DNA from: Omnitrophica bacterium RIFCSPLOWO2_01_FULL_45_10b
GTDB lineage: Bacteria > Omnitrophota > Omnitrophia > Omnitrophales > Danuiimicrobiaceae
Assembly: GCA_001804205.1 (NCBI GenBank)
Contig: MHFM01000062.1
Span: 18,346 to 27,271, forward strand
Length of the DNA: 8,926 nt
Reading direction: 5' to 3'
The position numbers were made by a program, and so were the translations under genes. This document shows positions 1 to 6,013 of this stretch, piece after piece. Within the stretch, counting starts at the first letter, position 1. Each line of letters opens with the position of its first letter. A model generated the notes under the pieces. It had not been told where the DNA came from. It did not search any database and saw nothing but the letters and a program-made list of their open reading frames with translations.

Positions 1-3000
1 CACATTAAACTTTCAAAAATTTTGATGGGAGCTGAAACAGGTCTTATGGCCAGAAATGATTTGAAAAATTTGCCCGAAATTTTGTCGGTTTTTGTTTCCG
101 AGTTGACGTTTGAAAAAACAACCGGTTTGAAAATTTCATCACCAGCTAGAAATCAAGCCGCTGCTGTTCTGATTGACGACGTTGGAGATGAGATTAAAGA
201 ACAGCCTTCTTTTTCAATGCCTGCCGACTATTATGAGAGCCTTCGTAAAGTAATGAAAGGCCGGCTCAAAGAAGCTTCTTCCGGCATTCGTCCCAGATAC
301 CTCAAACTCAAAGGCCTCTTTTTAAGAATTGGAAAAGACGGCACTCTTTTTGTCACTCAATTCCAGCCTGTTTATTCAGCGCTTCAAGAAAATAGAGAGC
401 GCGCCGCTGATAAAATGCTCAGCGAAGTCGGAGCTATCATTCAAATGTCACAAGAGTTTCTTGAGCGTTATTTCACAAATTATCCTGAAGATATCCAACT
501 GTTCAGAATTAAGAAAGATTCAGAAACACCGCGTGCCGGGCTGCCCCCGGCTTCCGTTAAGCCGGGGACTATTGCGTCGCCGGCAAATGAGCGCCGGCGC
601 GCCGAGTTGCGCCTGGCTCCACAGCCAGGCACTGCTCCGTCCCTGGACAGCGGAGTATCCAGAGCGGAGTTGCGCACACAAAGCGGTGGCGCGCTGATCC
701 AAAAACTTGAGGAGTTGGTTAATCAAGATCCTGATTTACGATTTTTAAATCGAGACATTGTTTCTGGCAGTATCCGCTTAACCGATTCTCATAAAAAGCA
801 GGAATTAGTTTTTGATATTGTTACGCAACCCGGACAGAGGGAAGATCAACACACTCTTTTAATCAAGATGGACCACTTCTGGATTGCAGAGAGAGTAATT
901 CAAAATCTCAAAAGCTTAGAAAGTATTTTTATGGATGAGGAAGAAGAAATCAGCGAATTAAAAAAGTGGATGTTTTGGATTCGGATTCCGCGTTTAGTCC
1001 ATATGTTAAACCAAAGCGCCGCCGAACATGCAAAAGCGCTTCGGGAACTTGATGCAATTGTAACCAATATCGGCGAATTAGATTTAGAGTTTATCGAACA
1101 ACAGCTCGGCCCTTCTGAACAAAAAGGTTCTAATTGGCAGGAGATATCATTAAACAAATACTTGGATAGAAGTGTGTATGAAATAGGGTTGATCGCTAAT
1201 GAATTGTTGACCCATAGGATAAAGAACGCTCCCATGGAGCCGGCAGCAGTTCGAATACTAAAAAAAGTTCTTCGCCTGACCAAGCGAATTCAAGCCATTG
1301 TTTTAAGCAATACATGGGATAAAAGTGACAGCAGGGATTCTGCGCGCCTCGGACAAATCCAAACAGACAACACAAAAATTAATCGCGAAATCAGAGCTGC
1401 TTTAGGTCGTTCTGAATTGCGGAACAGCGAATTAAGCTCATTAACGGATGAAGATCTCTTGAACTCCATGATTAGATGGGCACTCTTCAAGGGGTTTCAA
1501 TATATACATCAGCTTCGAGTTCTAGATATAGCGAAAGAACTTGGAGTGGATCATCAAGCGTTGATGGCACGAGTTGGGAAAAATTTTGAAATATTATTTA
1601 AAACGCATTCGGAATACACACAGACTTTAGGAAAGGAAGCTCATCTCTCAGCCAACATACGGGTGGCAGCCGATCGCTACTACCGAAAACGCTCTGAATT
1701 GCGAGGGCGCTCCTCACGGGAGCAGATTGCACGTAGGTTACCCGATGAACTTATGGGGACATATGAGTCGCAGCTTGATGATAAATTCAGATTCGCCATT
1801 CCGGCGGAAATCGCGGGTCATTTTTCAGGTAAAAACATGGTAGTGCAACTAGTCGAAGAGCAAATTGACGGAGAACGTAAAGTATTTGCCAGGGTAATGA
1901 GTGAAGAGGACTGGAAAAATATAACTGGAGACGTTAAAGAGCCTCAAGCCATTCGAACTACACATGGATTAACTTACCCCTTTACACTGGATGGTCAGAA
2001 CAGAGGAGCTATTAAAGTACATTTAAATAAGGAGTGGACAGCCCGGTTGGGCGCGGAACAATTATTTAAAGCCGGGGACAAAGTTAAAATTATTGGTGTG
2101 AAATCTGCTTTTGAAATTTGGCGGGCCGAAGATGCGCCGCTTAATGGAAACCGCTCTGAATTGCGCAAACAAAACACCATAGAGAATCTATTGATAGAAC
2201 TCGCCCAAGCAGAACCTGAGGAAATTGTGGATCAAGTCAATAAAGAAGGTATTGCCAAAGCAACGTTTTATTTGGTGGAAGAAGCAGAGCGGCATTTCTT
2301 AGAACTATTTGGCGAAAAACCGGCTTTTGCCGCGCAGGCTCTCCCCACTTTGCTTTCGGCCAAGGAAAAGTCTTTATTGAAAACAGCTGGAACTCGTTTC
2401 ATAAGTCCTGAAATTCCCCTCACCCCAACCCTCTCCCCAAAGGGGAGAGGGCAAGGTGAGGGGGCAAAAAGATCTTATGGAACTTTGTCTCGTCCGCCAA
2501 AGGACGGATCCCCGCCTGACGGCGAGGCAGGCGTCATCTTTGTGGCGGACAATGACAAAGCACAGGACAATCTCGTGTTCGATGCGAATTTGCTTCCGGC
2601 GAACGGCGAACCGGAATTTTCAAAAACGGAGGATTTCTTTAGAAAGAAAATCGCGCAGGGCGCGCGCGTTCTTTTGATTTACACCGCGCAGAATCAAGCT
2701 GCCGGAGAATTGGCATTGGCATTAAGCCGAGCGGTTCCGGGCATTCAGCCGGTGCGGGTTGGAGAAAGTGTGCAGTCGATGACGGAAAGTAAATTGAGCC
2801 GATTGGGAATTTCAGGCCCCGCGCTTTTTGTGGTTTCCAATCAAATTACTTCAGAACACATTCAGCTTAAGGGGCGGCAAGACGAAGGCCTTGTGATTGA
2901 TCGAGGTTTGTCAGATTCGGTTGGTTTTAATCCGGAAACGCTGGTCCATGCGGCGCAGCTTATTTTGGATGCCCGCCTGCTTAACGGCAAACAGATTTCT

Positions 3001-3114
3001 CAGGGGTTTCCATTCCATGAAATAACACCCGAAATCATCAACCGCCTTTCCAATCTGCTTCGCCAAATATCCCTCCGACGCCAGTCGGAAGAAGAGCGTT
3101 TACGCGCTGCCTAA
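1..3114 (+). CDS. Giant mosaic protein with R-[SA]-E-L-R motifs and an MraZ-like domain; 5' end not in window
   Basis: I do not recognise the whole protein. The frame is open back to base 1. The first possible starts, TTG at 22 and ATG at 25, have no Shine-Dalgarno sequence, so the gene probably begins upstream. It stops with TAA at 3112-3114. Residues here are counted from the codon at 22. Residues 1-190 and 219-460 are mostly helical, charged and of unknown function. Residues 468-556 contain a helix-turn-helix-like stretch (about 501-520, LDIAKELGVDHQALMARV). Residues 578-703 resemble MraZ. Residues 712-1030 are unknown, interrupted by palindrome-encoded peptides, and end in a basic, Arg-rich tail. 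Five R-[SA]-E-L-R motifs (residues 193, 214, 463, 557 and 711) lie at segment borders. No signal peptide or membrane span is visible. The frame is intact despite the inserted repeats, so I call it a gene and not a pseudogene. The existence of the CDS is clear; its role is unknown. Confidence 0.85.
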   Translation, partial: HIKLSKILMGAETGLMARNDLKNLPEILSVFVSELTFEKTTGLKISSPARNQAAAVLIDDVGDEIKEQPSFSMPADYYESLRKVMKGRLKEASSGIRPRYLKLKGLFLRIGKDGTLFVTQFQPVYSALQENRERAADKMLSEVGAIIQMSQEFLERYFTNYPEDIQLFRIKKDSETPRAGLPPASVKPGTIASPANERRRAELRLAPQPGTAPSLDSGVSRAELRTQSGGALIQKLEELVNQDPDLRFLNRDIVSGSIRLTDSHKKQELVFDIVTQPGQREDQHTLLIKMDHFWIAERVIQNLKSLESIFMDEEEEISELKKWMFWIRIPRLVHMLNQSAAEHAKALRELDAIVTNIGELDLEFIEQQLGPSEQKGSNWQEISLNKYLDRSVYEIGLIANELLTHRIKNAPMEPAAVRILKKVLRLTKRIQAIVLSNTWDKSDSRDSARLGQIQTDNTKINREIRAALGRSELRNSELSSLTDEDLLNSMIRWALFKGFQYIHQLRVLDIAKELGVDHQALMARVGKNFEILFKTHSEYTQTLGKEAHLSANIRVAADRYYRKRSELRGRSSREQIARRLPDELMGTYESQLDDKFRFAIPAEIAGHFSGKNMVVQLVEEQIDGERKVFARVMSEEDWKNITGDVKEPQAIRTTHGLTYPFTLDGQNRGAIKVHLNKEWTARLGAEQLFKAGDKVKIIGVKSAFEIWRAEDAPLNGNRSELRKQNTIENLLIELAQAEPEEIVDQVNKEGIAKATFYLVEEAERHFLELFGEKPAFAAQALPTLLSAKEKSLLKTAGTRFISPEIPLTPTLSPKGRGQGEGAKRSYGTLSRPPKDGSPPDGEAGVIFVADNDKAQDNLVFDANLLPANGEPEFSKTEDFFRKKIAQGARVLLIYTAQNQAAGELALALSRAVPGIQPVRVGESVQSMTESKLSRLGISGPALFVVSNQITSEHIQLKGRQDEGLVIDRGLSDSVGFNPETLVHAAQLILDARLLNGKQISQGFPFHEITPEIINRLSNLLRQISLRRQSEEERLRAA
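535..655. repeat. Cluster of GC-rich hairpins within coding sequence
   Basis: Perfect stems lie head to tail. CCCCGGCTT (545-553) pairs with AAGCCGGGG (559-567). CGCCGGC (578-584) pairs with GCCGGCG (593-599). GCCTGGCT (611-618) pairs with AGCCAGGC (623-630). A weaker CTCCG (635-639) pairs with CGGAG (651-655). A competing stem, GCCGGG (535-540) with CCCGGC (546-551), excludes the first. The stretch is much richer in G and C than its surroundings and encodes a Pro/Ala/Arg-rich linker, so it looks inserted rather than selected as protein. Confidence 0.7.
598..612 (+). repeat. R-A-E-L-R motif, copy 1
   Basis: CGC GCC GAG TTG CGC, in frame. It abuts the hairpin at 578-599 and the hairpin at 611-630. 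It shares GAGTTGCGC exactly with copy 2, 63 bases (21 codons) downstream. Confidence 0.7.
661..675 (+). repeat. R-A-E-L-R motif, copy 2
   Basis: AGA GCG GAG TTG CGC, in frame, just after the hairpin-like stretch at 635-655. It marks the end of the GC-rich linker and the start of the next AT-richer segment. Confidence 0.7.
1408..1422 (+). repeat. R-S-E-L-R motif, copy 3
   Basis: CGT TCT GAA TTG CGG, in frame. It differs from copies 4 and 5 by one base over the first 14. It precedes the segment holding the helix-turn-helix-like stretch. Confidence 0.7.
1690..1704 (+). repeat. R-S-E-L-R motif, copy 4
   Basis: CGC TCT GAA TTG CGA, in frame. The first 14 bases are identical to copy 5. It precedes the MraZ-like domain and is followed by a small hairpin (GCTCC 1709-1713 with GGAGC 1719-1723). 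Confidence 0.7.
1753..2133 (+). other. MraZ/AbrB-like double domain inside the giant protein
   Basis: Two halves follow the MraZ pattern. The first, MGTYESQLDDKFRFAIPAEI, parallels the family's M-G-x-Y-x-x-x-L-D-x-K-G-R-x-x-I-P opening. The second, YPFTLDGQNRGAIKV followed by VKIIGVKSAFEIW, parallels the family's L-D-x-Q-G-R-I-L-I-P and V-x-I-I-G-x-x-x-x-x-E-I-W. The arginine of each DxKGR-type motif is kept, but the glycine before it is Phe in half 1 and Asn in half 2. MraZ is normally a stand-alone protein of about 140-150 residues near the start of the dcw cluster and acts as a DNA-binding repressor. Here it is internal to a 1030-residue frame and flanked on both sides by RSELR. An internal ATG at 1753 sits exactly where a free MraZ would begin. 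DNA binding is inferred, not shown. Confidence 0.68.
2152..2166 (+). repeat. R-S-E-L-R motif, copy 5
   Basis: CGC TCT GAA TTG CGC, in frame, just after the MraZ-like domain. Copies 4 and 5 therefore bracket that domain. Confidence 0.7.
2416..2463. repeat. REP-like palindrome translated in frame
   Basis: The outer arms CCCCTCACC (2416-2424) and GGTGAGGGG (2455-2463) pair perfectly. The inner arms CCCTCTCCCC (2429-2438) and GGGGAGAGGG (2442-2451) also pair perfectly. A three-base AAA loop closes the hairpin, and small CCAA/CAA bulges separate the stems, giving 19 paired bases in all. The encoded peptide LTPTLSPKGRGQGEG is the familiar translation of a dispersed palindromic repeat seen in many unrelated bacterial genomes. 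It carries no protein function I can name. Confidence 0.85.
2490..2533. repeat. Second pair of palindromes, translated in frame
   Basis: CGTCC (2491-2495) pairs with GGACG (2502-2506). CGCCTG (2513-2518) pairs with CAGGCG (2528-2533). The encoded peptide, RPPKDGSPPDGEAG, is low in complexity. The element sits 26 bases after the REP-like palindrome, which suggests a preferred insertion site or a compound element in this linker. Confidence 0.6.
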
Positions 3115-3160
3115 GCACTAGTCTCTCTATCTCTTTTACCGTCCTTTTCTAGCTGATTTT

Positions 3161-3178
3161 AATTGACCTAGGTCAATT
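3161..3178. promoter_or_regulatory. Perfect 18-bp palindrome, candidate operator
   Basis: AATTGACCTAGGTCAATT reads the same on both strands with no mismatch. It covers the whole -35 box of the promoter ahead of the glycoamylase gene, so a dimeric repressor bound here would block RNA polymerase. The ROK-family regulator encoded three genes into the same unit is the obvious candidate ligand, but that link is inferred from position only. Confidence 0.65.
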
Positions 3179-3191
3179 GGAACCCTATAAT
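3163..3191 (+). promoter_or_regulatory. Sigma70-type promoter for the glycoamylase-CBM-ROK unit
   Basis: TTGACC (3163-3168, five of six consensus bases) and TATAAT (3186-3191, six of six) are separated by an ideal 17-base spacer. Transcription would start near 3198, leaving a leader of about 95 bases before the favoured start at 3295. Confidence 0.75.
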
Positions 3192-3282
3192 AAAGCACTT
3201 TTTCAAAACTTTTAATTGGCGGCACTTGTCGCGGGTTTAAAGCTCCTCTTTGAATCTTAGTTATGTAGAACGTTATAACAAA

Positions 3283-3287
3283 AAGGA
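3283..3287 (+). promoter_or_regulatory. Ribosome binding site that sets the glycoamylase start at 3295
   Basis: AAGGA lies seven bases upstream of an in-frame TTG at 3295. The earlier in-frame TTG at 3250 has no comparable site and falls in a small stem (3236-3242 with 3248-3254). Confidence 0.65.
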
Positions 3288-3294
3288 CCTATTT

Positions 3295-5289
3295 TTGTTA
3301 TCCCGACTTCTTATTTGGTTTCACCTTATGTTCTTTGTCAATTTGACAGGTCAGGCTGCCAATGAGACCCCCCATTCGAACGGCTTTGTTAACGGTGCGA
3401 AGACAAGTAGTTATGCCTCACGTTTTCAGTTGATTGACGATTTCAATGGCGGTATTGGCCGCACAAAGGTTGATACGGAATGGAAAACAGCGAAGACCAG
3501 CTCCGGAAGTGTCAAGCTTTTCTCGGAACAGGAAGATGCGCTAAACCACGGAGGGTCACTTGCCATTGAATACGACATCCCTCGCCGCAGCCGCGTCAGT
3601 TTTTTTACGTTGTTGAACGGTTTGGACGTAAGCCAGGCCAGATCGTTGATTTTGATGTTTCGTAAAAAGGACCTCGATTCTTTTTCCGGAAATCTTTTAG
3701 CGGAAATGAGAGATGCTAGCGGAAGAAAGGTGAGCACTAAGATTTTGAAGCTGCCTCGCCAGCTTCATAAAGGCCCGAAAAGCGAATGGGTCAGAATCGA
3801 AATTCCGAGAAAGAGCTATCGATCCCTTGATTTTAATCAGCTTGAGCGTTTTGAACTTATTTTGGACGCTTCGGCCGCCGGACAAAAAGGCAGATTAACT
3901 GTCGATGAAATCGGGTTTTTTGGATCCGAAGAACTTATTTTTGAATCCAATCGAGATAATCTCGCGGGTTTTCCCAAAACGGCCGCTAACGAATCGCGCG
4001 TCAAAGAGTTGCTCAAAACTCAAGACGGCCATAAATTTCTCAAACTTATTGCCAGCGATACTTGGCGTTACTTTGAAAACCTAACCGATTCGAAAACCCA
4101 TCTTTCGGTTGATCACATCCGGGTGGGCAAAAATGTCGGCATCGGCAGTTATATCAGCCCGACCAACGCAGCGCTCTATTGGCTTGCAAATGTTGCGGCT
4201 TATGATCTTTCTCTTATTTCGAAAAAACAGGCGATTAAAAACATTCAATCGAGCTTGGAATCGTTTGAACGGTTGAATCGATGGGGCGGAGGGTTTTGGT
4301 ATAATTTTTACCACACTCGAAGTTTTCGCGTTACCCGGATGTATGTTTCATCGGTGGATAACGGCTGGGTTGCCGCGGCTCTCGTGGTGGTCCGCCAAGC
4401 ATTTCCGGAAGCGTTTCAAAATAAAGCTGACGAATTGTTGAAGCGTTTGGATTTTTCCGATTTTTATGATCCGTCGAATGGGCAACTCAGGTTAGGATTT
4501 GATGCTGACAACGGCTCTTTTTCGCCTTATCATTATGGCCTTATTGCCACAGAAGCTCGCCTAACCAGTTATGTGGCCATTGGCAAAGGAGATCTTAAGA
4601 AAGAGCATTGGACGCGGATCTATCGAACGCTTCCTGAGGAGTGGGATTGGCAGAAGCAAGTTCCGAAGGGAAAGAAGCAGGTTTTATTCGGGCGGCAGAT
4701 TTTTGAAGGCAATTATACATATTTGGATAAAAAATTCGTCCCCAGTTGGGGTGGTTCGCTCTTTGAATTTTTAGCGCCAACCTTGATTCTTGATGAACAA
4801 AAGTTGGCTCCAAAAGGTTTAGGCAAAAATAATGAGGTTGCCACAGACCTTCATATTGAATATGCTTTGCACCAGAAAATGTATCCCGTCTGGGGGATTA
4901 GCCCAGCATCGGTTCAGAATGGGCGGGCGTGGAACTATCGGGAGTACGGTATTCCCGCCTTAGGTGCAAAGGGATATCCGGATCAAGGGGTCATAGCCCC
5001 GTATGCTTCATTGCTGGCTTTAGCTACCCGGCCCGAGGCTGTAGTCCGTAATTTGCGCGAGATGCTAACGCGTTACCCCGGCATTTACGGAGAATACGGT
5101 TTTTATGATTCGCTAGATCTTGTTAAGAAAAGAGTAAATCAGCAATATCTTCTTCTGGATCAGGCAATGAGCTTTTTGGCCATTGCCAATTATTTAAAAG
5201 ATGGTACGATTCGAAAGCGGTTTCATCGCGATCCGATTGGCCAGGCAGGTGAAGTGCTGTTACGGGAGGAAAATTTTGCAATTAAGTAG
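3295..5289 (+). CDS. Secreted glycoamylase-like (PF10091) glycoside hydrolase with N-terminal carbohydrate-binding-like module
   Basis: This is a 664-residue exported protein, numbered from TTG 3295. Residues 1-22 form a signal peptide: Arg-4, a hydrophobic core LLIWFHLMFFV, then a polar end with likely cleavage after GQAA. Residues 44-210 form a beta-rich module (D-D-F-N-x-G, E-D-A-L, S-L-A-I-E-Y-D, W-V-R-I-E-I-P) resembling CBM11/CBM30-type or galactose-binding folds. Residues 230-660 match the glycoamylase-like domain found in GH144 beta-1,2-glucanases and in the transglycosylase part (GH189) of cyclic beta-1,2-glucan synthases. Landmarks are ISPTNAALYWLANVAAYDL, SSVDNGW, HYGLIATEARLTSYVAIGKG, SWGGSLFEFLAP, WGISPASVQNG, YGIPALGAKG, APYASLLAL and RKRFHRDPIGQAGEVLLREE. 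It probably acts on a beta-glucan outside the cytoplasm. The substrate cannot be read from sequence alone. It is first in a unit with a CBM-like protein and a ROK regulator. Confidence 0.85.
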   Translation: MLSRLLIWFHLMFFVNLTGQAANETPHSNGFVNGAKTSSYASRFQLIDDFNGGIGRTKVDTEWKTAKTSSGSVKLFSEQEDALNHGGSLAIEYDIPRRSRVSFFTLLNGLDVSQARSLILMFRKKDLDSFSGNLLAEMRDASGRKVSTKILKLPRQLHKGPKSEWVRIEIPRKSYRSLDFNQLERFELILDASAAGQKGRLTVDEIGFFGSEELIFESNRDNLAGFPKTAANESRVKELLKTQDGHKFLKLIASDTWRYFENLTDSKTHLSVDHIRVGKNVGIGSYISPTNAALYWLANVAAYDLSLISKKQAIKNIQSSLESFERLNRWGGGFWYNFYHTRSFRVTRMYVSSVDNGWVAAALVVVRQAFPEAFQNKADELLKRLDFSDFYDPSNGQLRLGFDADNGSFSPYHYGLIATEARLTSYVAIGKGDLKKEHWTRIYRTLPEEWDWQKQVPKGKKQVLFGRQIFEGNYTYLDKKFVPSWGGSLFEFLAPTLILDEQKLAPKGLGKNNEVATDLHIEYALHQKMYPVWGISPASVQNGRAWNYREYGIPALGAKGYPDQGVIAPYASLLALATRPEAVVRNLREMLTRYPGIYGEYGFYDSLDLVKKRVNQQYLLLDQAMSFLAIANYLKDGTIRKRFHRDPIGQAGEVLLREENFAIK

Positions 5290-5356
5290 CTATAGGAAAG
5301 CGCAATCATAACAAGTGGTTGTTTCTGGCCTGTAGGAACGAAAGGAGAATAGAACA

Positions 5357-5959
5357 ATGAAGCGTTCTGTGTGGTTGTGTTTGATGGTGATGATGGTAGG
5401 TTGTTTGGTTTTAGCAAATTCAGCGCCCGTTCGAGCTGAGGGCAATGAACTTGTCATTGGGGATTTTAATACAGGCGACAAGCCGAATAACATCGGCGGA
5501 GATTTTGGGTCGTGGGATAAGGATCCTAATGACGAAACTCAAAGTTCTCAAATTAGCTTTGAAGCGGAAGATGCTCTGGGAGATAAAGCAGGTTATTCGC
5601 TTCGTCTTGACTATGACGTCGATTCTCCAAATCCGGCGTACAACGGTTTTTGGATGAAGTTAAACGACTTGGATGCCACCGCTTACAACACCGTTAATTT
5701 TTACATGAAGGGTGATGACGAAGCCGGTTATACCAAGCGGGTTAAGATTGAACTTAAAGATTCTTCAAAGCAGCCCTCTCCGTATATTGTTGCGGGGCTT
5801 ACGGATCAGTGGCAGAAATTCTCCATCCCTTTTGATAAATTCAAAAGAGTGCAGAATTGGAATGCTCTGAGTGAGTTTGTGGTTGTATTTGACGACATTA
5901 ATTCCAACCCAAAATCCGGAACCATTTTTCTGGATCATGTGACGTTCTCTTCGGAGTAG
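5357..5959 (+). CDS. Small exported carbohydrate-binding-like protein
   Basis: This 200-residue protein has a strong ribosome site (AAAGGAG at 5341-5347, nine bases before ATG). An N-terminal export signal (MKRS, then a hydrophobic run to about residue 19) can end at VRA|EG (cut after Ala-27). MVGC at 13-16 is a weak lipobox alternative that would make it a lipoprotein. Residues 32-200 form a single beta-sandwich-like module related to CBM11/CBM30 or galactose-binding domains. Cues are GDFNTGD, EAEDALGDKAGYSLRLDYD, KRVKIELKDSSK, WQKFSIPFDKF and GTIFLDHVTF. There are no catalytic motifs. The gene begins 67 bases after the glycoamylase gene and resembles that enzyme's own N-terminal module. A role in holding or delivering glycan to the enzyme is plausible but inferred. 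Confidence 0.8.
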   Translation: MKRSVWLCLMVMMVGCLVLANSAPVRAEGNELVIGDFNTGDKPNNIGGDFGSWDKDPNDETQSSQISFEAEDALGDKAGYSLRLDYDVDSPNPAYNGFWMKLNDLDATAYNTVNFYMKGDDEAGYTKRVKIELKDSSKQPSPYIVAGLTDQWQKFSIPFDKFKRVQNWNALSEFVVVFDDINSNPKSGTIFLDHVTFSSE

Positions 5960-6000
5960 TTTAACTGTTCTGTGATTAGTTTCTTGAAGGCGAACGAAAT

Positions 6001-6007
6001 AGGGGGT
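6001..6007 (+). promoter_or_regulatory. Ribosome binding site that sets the ROK regulator start at 6014
   Basis: AGGGGGT is followed after about seven bases by GTG at 6014. The upstream in-frame GTG at 5972 is preceded by TTTAACTGTTCT and has no site. Confidence 0.65.
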
Positions 6008-6013
6008 GCTTCC

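Noticed and set aside
329..697. Overlapping + strand reading frame within the giant gene
   Set aside because: It lies wholly in another frame of a long coding region, has no ribosome site, and gives a Ser/Arg-rich product typical of a shadow frame.
3074..3089. TCCGAC/GTCGGA hairpin near the end of the giant gene as a terminator
   Set aside because: It lies inside the coding sequence and is followed by AAGAAGAGCG, not a run of T. At most it is another small palindrome.
1..3114. Giant gene as a decayed pseudogene
   Set aside because: Over 1000 codons are open with no stop or frameshift, and all inserted repeats keep the frame, so it appears maintained.
3121..3178. Divergent minus-strand promoter using the other arm of the palindrome
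   Set aside because: The mirrored TTGACC has no acceptable -10 box at 16-18 bases, and there is no minus-strand gene upstream for it to drive.
3236..3254. Leader hairpin TTTAAAG/CTTTGAA with CTCCT in the loop as a riboswitch-like element
   Set aside because: It has only seven pairs including a wobble. The anti-Shine-Dalgarno-like loop is suggestive, but there is no further structure or clear partner.
5310..5323. AACAA-GTGG-TTGTT hairpin between the glycoamylase and CBM-like genes
   Set aside because: The five-pair AT-rich stem is too weak to call a terminator or processing site.
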